Part shown: piece after piece, positions 28,211 to 37,504 of the stretch
How the letters are laid out: each line of letters starts with the position of its first letter
How positions within the stretch are numbered: the first letter of the stretch is position 1
Assembly: GCA_026000945.1 (NCBI GenBank)
Contig: BNZI01000002.1
Location: 1 to 64,000 of the forward strand
DNA length: 64,000 bases
Reading direction: 5' to 3'
From: Clostridia bacterium
GTDB lineage: Bacteria > Bacillota > Clostridia > Lachnospirales > Lachnospiraceae
The notes under the pieces: generated by a model
Databases searched by the model: none
Seen by the model: the letters and a program-made list of their open reading frames with translations, nothing else
Told to the model about the DNA's origin: nothing
Program-made: the position numbers and the translations under genes

Positions 28211-30301
28211 ATGGAAGAATTTCATCAGCGGGCGAAAGACTTGTTGAAAGAAATGACTTTAGAAGAAAAAGTTTCACAAATGTTACATCAATCAGCGGGG
28301 ATTAAACGTCTGGATATTCCTGCTTATAATTGGTGGAATGAGGCTCTGCATGGAGTAGGGCGTAGCGGGGTAGCAACGATGTTCCCTCAAGCAATTGGTT
28401 TGGCGGCAATGTTTGATGTGGATTTATTAAAAGAAATTGCGGACGTTATTGCTACGGAGGGCAGAGCAAAATTTCATGAATACCAAAAAGAGGAAGATAG
28501 GGATATTTATAAAGGTCTGACTTTTTGGTCTCCCAATATCAATATTTTCCGTGATCCAAGATGGGGCAGAGGTCACGAAACTTATGGTGAAGATCCTTAT
28601 TTGACTTCCCGTTTGGGTGTGGCTTTTATCCACGGATTGCAAGGAGATAAGGAACAGTTGAAAGTGGCGGCTTGTGCTAAGCATTTTGCTGTACATTCAG
28701 GACCAGAAGCGATTCGGCATTCTTTTAATGCGGAATGTGATGCCTATGATCTTTGGAATACCTATTTACCTGCTTTTGAAGTAGCGGTAAAAGAAGGAAA
28801 AGTAGAAGCGGTAATGGGAGCTTATAACCGTACTTTAGGCGAACCTTGTTGTGGTTCTCCATTTTTGCTACAAAAAATCCTCCGTGAAAAATGGGGATTT
28901 TCTGGTCATGTGGTATCTGATTGCTGGGCAATTAAGGATTTTTATTTAAATCATGGGGTGACGAGTTCTCCGGTGGCTTCAGTGGCATTGGCAGTAAAAA
29001 GCGGCTGTGATATCAATTGCGGAAATCTTTTTATTGCTTGTTTATCTGCTGTGGAGCAAGGTTTGCTGACAGAGCAGGATATTGATCAAGCGGTAGAACG
29101 CTTGCTTGTGACGAGAATGAAGTTGGGTTTATTAGGAGCAAAAGAAGAGCCTTCCTATACTTCCATTCCTTATCAAGTGGTAGATAGCAAAGCACATCGG
29201 GAGTTAAATTTAAAAGCGGCAAGGCGCAGTTTGGTTTTATTGAAAAATGATGGAAGTTTACCATTGGATGCAAAAAAAATACAAACGATCGGTGTCATTG
29301 GACCAAATGCAGATAGTGCCTATGCTTTAGAAGGAAATTATCAAGGTACGGCAAGCGAACATATTACTCCCTTGGTAGGCATACGCCAACTAGCAGAGGA
29401 AAAAGGTATCCGGGTAATGTATGCCCAAGGCTGTCATCTTTATAAAAAAAGCATGAGCGGTTTATCTTTGCCAGATGACCGTTTTGCAGAAGCGAGAATT
29501 GTAGCAAAGCACAGTGATGCTGTGGTTGTCTGTTTAGGTTTAGATGCAGATATTGAAGGCGAAGAGGGAGATACAGGAAATGAGTTTTCCAGTGGAGATA
29601 AAAATACTTTAGATTTGCCGGGACGTCAACAAGCCTTGTTAGAGGCTGTAGTCAGTGCGGCAAAAGGAAAGCCAGTCATTGTGGTATTGATTTCTGGAAG
29701 TGCTTTGAGTGTAAACTGGGCGGATGAACATACTGCGGCTGTTTTACAAGCTTTCTATCCGGGTGCTTTGGGCGGTCGTGCTATTGCAGAGGTATTGTTT
29801 GGAGAAGTTAGTCCAAGCGGCAAGTTACCGGTGACTTTTTACCGTGATAGCAACGAATTGCCTGATTTTACAAATTACGAAATGAAAGGGCGTACATATC
29901 GCTATTTTGAAGGTCATGTATTGTATCCTTTCGGTTATGGTTTGACTTATGAAAGCTTTGCTTTACGTAATTTAGAAGCGACGAAAGAAAAAGTCAAAGT
30001 AACTGTACAAAATCAAGGGAAACGAAAAGCGCATGAGACTGTGCAAGTATATGTTCATTTGAACGAGCAAAAAGAAAAACTTAGTTTATGTGCTTTTGCG
30101 GGTGTGGATTTAGAAGCTGGTGAATCAAGAGAGTTGGTGTTACCTTTATCAATAAATAGCTTTGCCCGCTATGATGAAAATGGGGATTTAAAGACGATAA
30201 AGGGTGAACATCAGCTGTTTGTAGGTTTTACTCAACCGGACTTGCGTAGTGTGGAACTTTATGGACAAAAACCTTTAGAAATAGTACTTTCTGTTTCCTG
30301 A
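28211..30301 (+). CDS. GH3 beta-xylosidase/beta-glucosidase
   Basis: 696 residues, cytoplasmic, AAAGGA 8 bp upstream. The GH3 N-terminal barrel has NWWNEALHGVGRSG, FRDPRWGRGHETYGEDPYL, KHFAVHSGPE and the nucleophile Asp237 in GHVVSDCWAI. The C-terminal alpha/beta domain has GLDADIEGEEGD and LPGRQQALLEAV, then a fibronectin-like tail (FGYGLTYESF, VYVHL). The RWGRGHETYGEDP and SDC pattern is typical of xylan 1,4-beta-xylosidases. It would trim xylo-oligosaccharides left after alpha-glucuronidase action, completing the intracellular pathway. Confidence 0.88.
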   Translation: MEEFHQRAKDLLKEMTLEEKVSQMLHQSAGIKRLDIPAYNWWNEALHGVGRSGVATMFPQAIGLAAMFDVDLLKEIADVIATEGRAKFHEYQKEEDRDIYKGLTFWSPNINIFRDPRWGRGHETYGEDPYLTSRLGVAFIHGLQGDKEQLKVAACAKHFAVHSGPEAIRHSFNAECDAYDLWNTYLPAFEVAVKEGKVEAVMGAYNRTLGEPCCGSPFLLQKILREKWGFSGHVVSDCWAIKDFYLNHGVTSSPVASVALAVKSGCDINCGNLFIACLSAVEQGLLTEQDIDQAVERLLVTRMKLGLLGAKEEPSYTSIPYQVVDSKAHRELNLKAARRSLVLLKNDGSLPLDAKKIQTIGVIGPNADSAYALEGNYQGTASEHITPLVGIRQLAEEKGIRVMYAQGCHLYKKSMSGLSLPDDRFAEARIVAKHSDAVVVCLGLDADIEGEEGDTGNEFSSGDKNTLDLPGRQQALLEAVVSAAKGKPVIVVLISGSALSVNWADEHTAAVLQAFYPGALGGRAIAEVLFGEVSPSGKLPVTFYRDSNELPDFTNYEMKGRTYRYFEGHVLYPFGYGLTYESFALRNLEATKEKVKVTVQNQGKRKAHETVQVYVHLNEQKEKLSLCAFAGVDLEAGESRELVLPLSINSFARYDENGDLKTIKGEHQLFVGFTQPDLRSVELYGQKPLEIVLSVS

Positions 30302-30302
30302 C

Positions 30303-30331
30303 TTGACATTTCCAACATATTAATTTATAAT
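30303..30331 (+). promoter_or_regulatory. Consensus sigma-A promoter for the PTS genes
   Basis: TTGACA (30303-30308), 17-bp spacer, TATAAT (30326-30331): both hexamers perfect. It starts immediately after the GH3 stop, so the PTS genes can be expressed independently of the xylan operon. Confidence 0.8.
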
Positions 30332-30442
30332 TAATGTATAAAAATAATCTTAAAATCGAAAAATTTTTGTTAGTTATTTTGTAAATCAACTAAATTTGTA
30401 TTCGCAAGAACTGGAATACATCGGGAAGTAAGGGGTAAAAGA

Positions 30443-30748
30443 ATGAAAAAAATCTTATTGGTATGTTCTGCCGGTATGTCTACTAGCTTATTGGTGAGCA
30501 AAATGGAAAAAGTAGCAGCAGAAAAAGGAATTGAAAGCAAAATTTGGGCGATCTCTGCAAGTGTAATTGACAGCAATTTAGATGAAGCAGATGTTGTCTT
30601 GTTAGGACCTCAAGTAAAATTTATGCTGAAAAATTTAAAAGAAAAAACAGATGCAAAGGGCATTCCGATTGATTGTATCAATATGCAAGATTATGGAATG
30701 TGTAATGGGGAAAAGGTATTGGATTTTGCCCTTGGCTTAATTGGCTAA
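30443..30748 (+). CDS. PTS EIIB component, lactose/cellobiose family
   Basis: 101 residues. The P-loop MKKILLVCSAGMSTSLLV carries the phospho-accepting Cys8. The rest follows the CelA/LicB type (DVVLLGPQVKFML). It normally takes phosphate from EIIA and passes it to a sugar bound by EIIC. AAGGGG precedes the ATG. No EIIC lies in the window. Confidence 0.9.
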   Translation: MKKILLVCSAGMSTSLLVSKMEKVAAEKGIESKIWAISASVIDSNLDEADVVLLGPQVKFMLKNLKEKTDAKGIPIDCINMQDYGMCNGEKVLDFALGLIG

Positions 30749-30799
30749 AAATCAGATGGATTTTGTGTGTAGTAGATAAAGATAAGGGGAGTTCTCACT

Positions 30800-31108
30800 A
30801 TGGAAGGTATGGAGTTATTGTGTTTTCAAATGATTTCTTTTCACGGAACGGCACGTTCTTGTTATATGGAAGCCATTGGGAAAGCGAAAGAAGGGGACTT
30901 TGCAGAAGCACAGCGCCTTTTAGATGAAGGTCAAAAAGCCTATCATGAAGGTCATGAAGTACATGCGGAAGTGATCCAAAAGGAAGCAGCAGGAGAAAAA
31001 AGCGAAATCAGCTTGTTGTTGATTCATTCAGAAGATCAGATGATGAGTGCGGAAGTACTGTATTTGATGGCAGTAGAAATGATTGATTTGTATAAAAAAA
31101 TCGGATAA
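30800..31108 (+). CDS. PTS EIIA component, lactose/cellobiose family
   Basis: 102 residues, all-helical LacF/CelC type. The phosphorylated His is in LLIHSEDQMMSAEVL (~residue 76), and the repeat FAEAQRLLDEGQKAYHEGHEVH is typical. It is 51 bp behind the EIIB gene under the same promoter and ends at a shared bidirectional terminator. With EIIB but without EIIC it needs a permease encoded elsewhere, or has a regulatory phosphotransfer role. Confidence 0.88.
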   Translation: MEGMELLCFQMISFHGTARSCYMEAIGKAKEGDFAEAQRLLDEGQKAYHEGHEVHAEVIQKEAAGEKSEISLLLIHSEDQMMSAEVLYLMAVEMIDLYKKIG

Positions 31109-31118
31109 ATAAAATGTA

Positions 31119-31160
31119 AAAAAAGAGGTTCAAGGTGGTATGATCTTGAACCTCTTTTTT
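31119..31160. terminator. Bidirectional terminator between PTS and hydrogenase genes
   Basis: A perfect 16-bp inverted repeat (31119-31134 with 31145-31160, core GAGGTTCAAG) with A/T runs at both outer ends, between convergent genes. Confidence 0.85.
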
Positions 31161-31189
31161 CACATTTTTTTTGCGTTCACTAGTAGTCA

Positions 31190-32827
31190 CTAATTGATAG
31201 GAACAGATGTAGGATTTTCATGCGCAAAGTGCAAGGAATTTTCTTCATCCAAAGCATAAAGGAGAGGTTTACGCTTGCCTGCCAATTCTTCTCCATCAAT
31301 GAAAGGTTGTCCGCCGCCGCCCACGCAGCCGCCGGGGCAAGCCATTACTTCTACAAAATCATAGGAAACTTTTTTTGCTAAAAGTGCTTCAATGAGTTTA
31401 CGTGCATTTGCTAATCCATCTACAACAGCTACTTTGATCTTTTTGTCTTTTATGATAAATTCTGCTTCTTTCCATCCTTGGTCTTCTCTTAATGAGTAAA
31501 AGAGATCAAGAGGTGGATTTTCTTTTGTTAGGGAAAAATAAATGTTGCGTAGGAGCGCTTCTGTATATCCTCCAGCATAGCCAAAAAGGACTCCTGCTCC
31601 GCTATGAGTGGCAAAAGGAGAATCATAGGGTTTTTGTGGAATGTTTTTAAAGTCTAAGCGTTTGCTTTTGAGGAAGCGGATGAATTCCCTTGCAGTCAAA
31701 GCAATATCTACGTCTGCCAGCGTATCAGCAGTAGTGGACTTACATTCGTCTTTTGCTGCTAAACAAGATGTGATTGCAGTAAAATGTAGTTTTTTTGGAT
31801 CTAGATTTTGTTCAGAGGCAAATTGTGTTTTCAGGGCTTCTCCCAAAATTTGTTGAGGTGATTTTGTATCGGATAATTGCGTTTGAAGTTCCGGATATTC
31901 GCTTTGTACAAAACGTAGCCATGCGGGACAGCAAGAGCTGAACATAGGCAAGTCATTTTCCTTTTTTTTAGAGAAAAAATCCAGAAATTTTCTGCTTTCT
32001 TGATTGATTGTTAAATCTACACCAAAGGCGGTAGGAAACACATAGTCAAAGCCTATGCTATGCAAGACGGCAGATAATCGTTCTTGCGTAGCTTCTTCTG
32101 GACTTAAGCGAAAAGCTTCTCCCCAAGAAGTAAGTACGGCAGGGGAGATTTGCACGGCTGAAATTTGTTCAGGATCTTCTAATGCTTTAAGGAGATCTTG
32201 ATTGTCATCTCGTTCTCGTAAAGCAGAAGTAGGGCAGTGTGTGATACATTGCCCGCAAAGGCTGCAATTTGTTTCTTCTATATCACAGTGGCGACTTGTG
32301 CCTATGGTTGTATGTTGTCCGCTGCCGATCAGATCCCAAACGCCTAAAGATTGGATTTTATTGCATACTTGTATACAACGCATACATTTTATGCATTTGC
32401 TTTCATCACGAATTAGAGGAAATTGGAGATTCCAGTCCATAGGAGGAATATTTGGAGGGAAACTATCTTTTTTTGCCTTGACTTCACCCATTACTTTAGG
32501 TAAATTGCAATTTCCCATCCGGACACATTTCCCACATTGAAAATCATGTTGACTAAGAATCAATTCCATATTGGTTTTTCTAGCTTGCATAGCTTTTTCG
32601 CTGTGAGTATAAACGACCATACCTTCTTTTATAGGTGTATTGCAGGAAGGCACAAGGTAATCTGTGCCTTGGACTTCTACTACGCAAACACGGCAAGCCC
32701 CTATTTCGTTTAAGTCTTTCAGATAGCATAAGCTGGGAATGGAAATACCTTGACTGCGTATGGCGTCTAAAAGAGAGGATGTTTTGGAAACAGAAACGGA
32801 TTGATCATTAATTGTTAAATTTACCAT
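31190..32827 (-). CDS. [FeFe] hydrogenase catalytic subunit with atypical H-cluster loop L2
   Basis: 545 residues with the full CpI-type module order. There is a 2Fe-2S domain (Cys34, 45, 48, 62), a His-ligated 4Fe-4S (His94, Cys98, 101, 107), two 4Fe-4S clusters (Cys145-155 and Cys188-198), and the H domain. H-cluster Cys ligands are all present: Cys300 in SSCCPAW (with proton-relay Cys299), Cys355, Cys497 and Cys501 in MACPGGCVGGGGQP. Loop L2 reads TSCLAAKDE instead of the usual MPCxxKxxE, so the conserved Lys358 is Ala, though Glu361 is kept. The start overlaps the upstream gene's end by 7 bp. The pairing with a GltD-like flavoprotein matches the arrangement HydDB calls group A2, glutamate-synthase-linked (from memory). 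Confidence 0.9.
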   Translation of the reverse strand: MVNLTINDQSVSVSKTSSLLDAIRSQGISIPSLCYLKDLNEIGACRVCVVEVQGTDYLVPSCNTPIKEGMVVYTHSEKAMQARKTNMELILSQHDFQCGKCVRMGNCNLPKVMGEVKAKKDSFPPNIPPMDWNLQFPLIRDESKCIKCMRCIQVCNKIQSLGVWDLIGSGQHTTIGTSRHCDIEETNCSLCGQCITHCPTSALRERDDNQDLLKALEDPEQISAVQISPAVLTSWGEAFRLSPEEATQERLSAVLHSIGFDYVFPTAFGVDLTINQESRKFLDFFSKKKENDLPMFSSCCPAWLRFVQSEYPELQTQLSDTKSPQQILGEALKTQFASEQNLDPKKLHFTAITSCLAAKDECKSTTADTLADVDIALTAREFIRFLKSKRLDFKNIPQKPYDSPFATHSGAGVLFGYAGGYTEALLRNIYFSLTKENPPLDLFYSLREDQGWKEAEFIIKDKKIKVAVVDGLANARKLIEALLAKKVSYDFVEVMACPGGCVGGGGQPFIDGEELAGKRKPLLYALDEENSLHFAHENPTSVPIN

Positions 32828-34656
32828 TGATTATTCCTCCCACCTTTTAATCCTCCTAAACCGAAGTGATCACAGCGTAGGCAACGAGAGGATTCTTGCA
32901 TGGCTTCTTCTAAAGATAAGTTCAGTTCAACGAGTTCAAAATCTTGTTTACGTTCTTCACAGGGGCGTTGTGCGGGAATAACTTTTCCGCAGGCACCAAC
33001 TGGAGCAAAAGGAGTAGAAGGAATTTCTACATCTGTTCCGATAAGATGCCGATAGCCTAAATATTCATCAATATGGGCGGCAGCAGATTTACCTGCTGCA
33101 ATGGCACGGATAACGGTAGCAGGTCCGCTTACACAATCTCCACCGGCAAATACTCCAGGGAAATTTTCTATTCCTGTTTCGTTTGCTTGGAAGTTGTCCC
33201 ACTTTAAAGGTAAGCCGGCTTCTCCAAAACGTTTACTGTCTGTAGATTGCCCAACAGCCATAATGATGATATCACAATCTAAGTGGATTTCTGGTAAATC
33301 AGCATTTCTTGGTTTAGGGCGATTTTGTGCATCATAGGGACCGATGATTTGTGGTTGCAGCCAAAGGGCTTTCACTTGTTTTTGCTCGTTTGTTTCTATG
33401 CGTGCGGGTGCGCAGAGTTCCAAAATTTCACAGCCTTCTGCAATTGCCCCTTCGATTTCTTCGGGCAATGCAGTCATGTCTTCCTTGCGCCTTCGGTAAG
33501 CGATTTGTACAGAAGCACCTAAGCGAATAGCTGAACGGGCCGCATCCATAGTCACATTTCCTCCTCCGATTACGACAACTTTTTTTCCTTGTAAATCAGA
33601 AAAATGATTATCTCCCATTTCAGCCAAAAAATCTATGGCAGAGATCACACCTTGACTATCTTCTCCTTCAAGCTTTAGTTTTTTGTCCAATTGTGAACCA
33701 ATGGAGAGAAAAACAGCATCATAATCCTGACGTAAGCGGATAAAATCCGATAGACCGTCAATTTCTGTTTCTGTATGAATGGTAATTCCTGTAGATAAAA
33801 TTGCATCTAAATCTTTTTGCAATTGAACACGAGGAAAGCGATAATTGGGAATACCGTAACGCAACATACCACCTAAATATTTTCTTTTTTCAAAAACAGT
33901 CACTTGGTGTCCCATTAATTGTAAAAAATAAGCAGCCGTAAGACCGCCAGGTCCGCCTCCTACTACAGCAATTTTTTTTCCGGTAGGTTCTGCGCAGGGT
34001 GGAGTGGACACATTTTGGGCATGATCCGTGGCAAAACGTTTAAGTACACGGATATTTAAACTCATATCCATCATTTTACGACGACATTTTTCCTCGCAAG
34101 GATGTTCACAGATATAGCCACAGGCTGTGGCAAAGGGGTTGTCTTTGCGAATCAGCTTAACCGCATCATCATAACGTTTTTCATGAATTAAAGAAATATA
34201 TCCTGGTATATCAATATGAGCAGGGCAATAAGCAACACAGGGAACAGTTGTTTGATGGATGCGACTACTGGTACAAACTTTTTGCTTTATATGAGAAAGA
34301 AAATCTTCAGCGCATTCTTTCAAGCCTCGTAAAACAAAGTCAGCGGCTTCTGTGCCGATTGCACAGTCAGCAGAATCTTTAATCGTTTTTGTCAGTGCTT
34401 CCATAGACGCTAAAGTATCCGGTTTGGCTTTTCCTGAAAGTACAGATTGCAGCATATCTTGTAAAGAACCTAGTCCCACACGGCAAGGTACACATTTTCC
34501 GCAAGTTTGGGCATACATCATCTGCAAAGAGCTAGCTAGCATGTCCACTTGACAAATATTAGGAGGAGTGGCGACGAAACGCCTTGAAAGGTCTTGGTAA
34601 AAGGAATCAAAAACATCTTGATTGGGAGGAAAAGAGGACAGTGTAAATCTACTCAT
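32821..34656 (-). CDS. NuoF-type Fe-S domain fused to GltD-like NAD(P)H oxidoreductase
   Basis: 611 residues. Residues ~35-115 match the C-terminal 4Fe-4S domain of NuoF/HydB (Cys52, 55, 58 in CGKCVPCRVG and Cys98), without the FMN/NADH part. Residues ~135-215 are the GltD/DPYD N-terminal Fe-S domain (Cys140, 144, 179, 183, 187, 191). Residues ~226-600 are the FAD/NAD(P) domain, with GGGPGG at 233-238, a second GGGNVTMDAAR and a final GGDCVSGPATV. It probably takes electrons between NAD(P)(H) and the hydrogenase encoded next, by the inserted Fe-S chain. It is the first gene of the operon, with AAAGGAA before the ATG. Confidence 0.88.
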   Translation of the reverse strand: MSRFTLSSFPPNQDVFDSFYQDLSRRFVATPPNICQVDMLASSLQMMYAQTCGKCVPCRVGLGSLQDMLQSVLSGKAKPDTLASMEALTKTIKDSADCAIGTEAADFVLRGLKECAEDFLSHIKQKVCTSSRIHQTTVPCVAYCPAHIDIPGYISLIHEKRYDDAVKLIRKDNPFATACGYICEHPCEEKCRRKMMDMSLNIRVLKRFATDHAQNVSTPPCAEPTGKKIAVVGGGPGGLTAAYFLQLMGHQVTVFEKRKYLGGMLRYGIPNYRFPRVQLQKDLDAILSTGITIHTETEIDGLSDFIRLRQDYDAVFLSIGSQLDKKLKLEGEDSQGVISAIDFLAEMGDNHFSDLQGKKVVVIGGGNVTMDAARSAIRLGASVQIAYRRRKEDMTALPEEIEGAIAEGCEILELCAPARIETNEQKQVKALWLQPQIIGPYDAQNRPKPRNADLPEIHLDCDIIIMAVGQSTDSKRFGEAGLPLKWDNFQANETGIENFPGVFAGGDCVSGPATVIRAIAAGKSAAAHIDEYLGYRHLIGTDVEIPSTPFAPVGACGKVIPAQRPCEERKQDFELVELNLSLEEAMQESSRCLRCDHFGLGGLKGGRNNQW

Positions 34657-34687
34657 AAAGTAAATTCCTTTCTTTGTATTAATTTAC

Positions 34688-34715
34688 ATTCTATTTTTTA
34701 TATACAATCTGTTAA
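34688..34715 (-). promoter_or_regulatory. Promoter of the hydrogenase operon
   Basis: On the minus strand TTAACA (34710-34715), 16-bp spacer, TAGAAT (34688-34693), 31 bp upstream of the start codon. Confidence 0.5.
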
Positions 34716-34774
34716 TATGAGTGATGGTTTCAAGGTGAATTCTACTGTTTTGAGATTATCGTTTGTATAGGTCT

Positions 34775-35205
34775 TTTATATCATGATTGCGAAGTCAACT
34801 CATGATCGCGCCAATTTGAATGTGCTTTGCGCATAAACTGAAACTTAATCAGCAGGAGTTTTTCTCCACTGTTGATTGTAGCTGAAGCAATCAGGTGCCT
34901 AGTCGCTATTGAACCTATGGTGAATTGGAGCGACTAGGCACGTGGTAAATTTCCTTGTCAAATTGTGTGCATAAACGATATAATAAACGTTTTTGTTTAT
35001 TATATCATGATTGCGAAGTCAACTCATGATCGCGCCAATTTGAGTGCGCTTTGCACATTATCTTCCTAATCAAATTGTGTGCATAAACGATATAATAAAC
35101 GTTTTTGTTTATTATATCATGATTGCGAAGTCAATCATGGTCGAGCCAATTTGAGTGCACTTTGCACATCATCTTCCTAATCAAATTGTGTGTATAAAAT
35201 ATCAT
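34775..35205. repeat. Complex palindromic repeat array, left copy
   Basis: Units of ~112 bp start at about 34781, 35005 and 35117. Each has a TCATGATTGCGAAGTCAA start, then CCAATTTGA...GCTTTGC, then a TAATAAACG(T)nGTTTATTA palindrome. The first unit is interrupted by a 13-bp stem palindrome (GTGCCTAGTCGCT, 34895-34907 with 34929-34941). The reverse complement of this whole assembly occurs at 40840-41285. Confidence 0.85.
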
Positions 35206-35654
35206 ATGTGGGCATGCAATACACGCCTTTACGAGTCTTCCTAAAATTTCGAACCTGTGCTTGGCTCATCGGATAACAAAATATGTTCTATTCAAAAAAA
35301 TAAAATAGAGAAAAATGATAGTAGAGGAGATGATTCATTGCTGATACCATACAGAAAGGTTTTTCAAAACGTTATTTTAATATTATACATAGGATGCTTA
35401 TATGATCACGCCAAGGGGCGAGGGGATGCCCCTATGGTTGAAAGAAGTATGATAAGGATATTATATAGCAAATAGAGAAATAAAAAAACTGGTAATTTCA
35501 TAAAGATTAAATGCCACGTAGTCATCTTTTCTACTGGATCAATAGTGTTTTTTCATGATTATGCAAATTTTTAAATATTTTGCTCAAATGAAAGTGCTTA
35601 TTGAAGTACGTGAAGATAGATGGAGATCATCGACTTGCGGGATAAAACAGCATC
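35206..35654. other. Intergenic, non-coding
   Basis: Holds a degenerate palindrome related to the GGGGCGGCA REP family (AAGGGGCGAGGGGATGCCCC, ~35412-35431). A short open frame (35257-35475) crosses this palindrome and shows no coding features. Confidence 0.4.
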
Positions 35655-36644
35655 TTATCGTGAATGAGTACCAGAAAAATAGTCGACTAAAAGGTTTTCA
35701 GTTAGCAAAGTTTCATTGAGTAAATTTTCTACATTAATCATTCCCCAGCCTTGCTGACTTCGGTTCAAGCCAATATTTTGTGCGGTTTTGCGCAGAAGCA
35801 ATTTAACTTCCACATTATTTAAATGGGGATATTTACTTAATAAAACAGCAATCGCCCCGCTGACTACAGGAGTAGCCATAGAAGTACCACTTTTACTACA
35901 ATAGAGTTGATTTCTGCTTTTTTTTGAAGAACAGGAAGTGATGTTGCTACCAGGAGCAACAATTTCTGGTTTGAGGATACAAGAAGCGGTAGGACCTCTA
36001 CCCGAATAGTGAATCATTTTGCTACCCATGATATTGGCAGTTTTGTCATCATCAGAACAGCCTACCGTAATTACTTTCCGACTGATGCCCGGAGTGGTAA
36101 TACTCATGGGGTGTGGTCCGTTATTTCCAGCGGCGGTAACGACAACAAGTCCTGCATCCCAGGCATCTTCAACTCCACGGATTAAGGAAGAATATTCATC
36201 TTCTTTGCGTTTGGACGGCGTGCCTGCGGAAATATTCATGATTCGGATTTGCAATTGGTCTTTATGCTGTAGAATCCAACGTATGCCTTTTAATAAGGAA
36301 GAAATGTTTCCATTTCCTTTATGATCTAAGACTTTTACGCTGACGATATGAGCTTTAGGAGCTATGCCTTGAAAGCGACCATCAGAGGCAGTACCATCTC
36401 CGGCAATAATACCTGAAACGTGTGTACCGTGTCCGCAATCGTCATAAATCTTTTTTCTCATATGTGTCACATCAAAAAATCCTGCTATGCGTTGGTGGAA
36501 ATCAGGATGGGGATAAATACCTGTATCTAAAACGGCTATTCCAATATTTTGCCCTAAGTAAGGCGCATCTAAAGTAGGAGCCTGAATGATTGAGCGGACA
36601 CGGTTCATTGCTTTGATAGCCTTTCTTCTTTTATGTATTACCAT
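35655..36644 (-). CDS. Intracellular subtilisin-like serine protease (S8, AprX-type)
   Basis: About 329 residues from an ATG at 36644; an ATG at 36608 is also possible, and the ribosome-binding site does not decide. There is no signal peptide and no propeptide. The catalytic triad is clear: Asp in IAVLDTGIYPHPDF, His in DCGHGTHVSGI, Ser in GTSMATPVVSGA, with oxyanion Asn in TAAGNNGPH. The form with RSIIQAPTLDAPYLGQNIG at the N-terminus matches AprX-like cytoplasmic proteases. Transcribed alone. Confidence 0.88.
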   Translation of the reverse strand: MVIHKRRKAIKAMNRVRSIIQAPTLDAPYLGQNIGIAVLDTGIYPHPDFHQRIAGFFDVTHMRKKIYDDCGHGTHVSGIIAGDGTASDGRFQGIAPKAHIVSVKVLDHKGNGNISSLLKGIRWILQHKDQLQIRIMNISAGTPSKRKEDEYSSLIRGVEDAWDAGLVVVTAAGNNGPHPMSITTPGISRKVITVGCSDDDKTANIMGSKMIHYSGRGPTASCILKPEIVAPGSNITSCSSKKSRNQLYCSKSGTSMATPVVSGAIAVLLSKYPHLNNVEVKLLLRKTAQNIGLNRSQQGWGMINVENLLNETLLTENLLVDYFSGTHSR

Positions 36645-36650
36645 ATTCAA

Positions 36651-37504
36651 AAGAGAAAAAAGAGTTACGCTTGTTTAATAGAGGCTATGGGGTATCTGTG
36701 AACGAGTGGAATGTTGCGTATAGATTTTCTACGATATGAAGATGATGTGCCACAGGGATACTGGAAGTAGTTTAAGAAAACTCAACATCGTAGGAGGGGA
36801 AATAGATACTGTAAGTGAGATACAGAAAAAATATAAAAAAGATTATCTTTTGAAACAAGAAAAAAGACTATTTATATCGTTTAAGGATAAAAATAAATCA
36901 TTTTTTTAATGGTTTATCATTTGTTTTTGTCAAGTAATAAAAAAACAAGAAGAAATATCTTGATTAATGAATAAAAACAGGATATGATAGAACAGATAGT
37001 AAAGATTAATTTAGTCAACTGGAATGTTTTGATAATTTTTGGGTTTTTTTACTATATTTATCAAAGGCAAAGCGAAGACTACATGTTAACTCAAGCTAAT
37101 ATTTCCCTACCATACAGGGAAATTTAACGAATACGGCAGAAGTCTCTCATTTCTAAAGTGAGGAATGAATTGTGGGACACACGGGCTTAGTTCGGCTGCA
37201 CTAGCGACACTAGGCGTCTTGAGCGAGAGAAGCCCCCTCCAGCATTAGCGTAGGGTGGTGGGAGTATGTCACACTTTGAAATGCTGGATCAAACAAAAGT
37301 AGAGGCAAGAGAAATGGGATGTACTCCAAAAGAAAACGACAAGACGAAAACAAGCATTTAAATGCTGATCAGTCGTAGTGAGTAAAAATGTATAGGTATA
37401 GGTTAAATGAAACAATGCATATGTTTTTCGTATTAGAAAGCAAACTTTGTTGATGTTTGCGTATCCATAGCAAATTTGCCTTTGACCTAGAGGAGGAGAA
37501 CAGC
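36651..37504. other. Intergenic region upstream of the sigma-factor gene
   Basis: Apart from the IS-like end, only AT-rich DNA without a coding frame is visible. No clear promoter hexamers were found for the sigma-factor gene. Confidence 0.35.
37116..37272 (+). mobile_element. IS200/IS605-type 3' end remnant (omega-RNA-like), copy B
   Basis: AGGGAAATTTAACG (like a tnpB C-terminal REI-type end), then GTGGGACACACGGG from 37172, a TTAGTTCGGCTG segment, AGAAGCCCCC, and the end GGTGGGAGTATGTCAC at 37272. These landmarks and their order match right ends of TnpB elements as I know them, and the sequence parallels copy A at 15057-15242. No transposase or tnpB frame is left. Confidence 0.55.

Noticed and set aside
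34775-35205. Possible CRISPR array
   Set aside because: Units are ~112 bp, palindromic throughout and directly adjoining, without unique spacers; no cas genes are present.
35257-35475. 72-codon open frame
   Set aside because: Lies across a REP-like palindrome, has no ribosome-binding site and no protein-like features.
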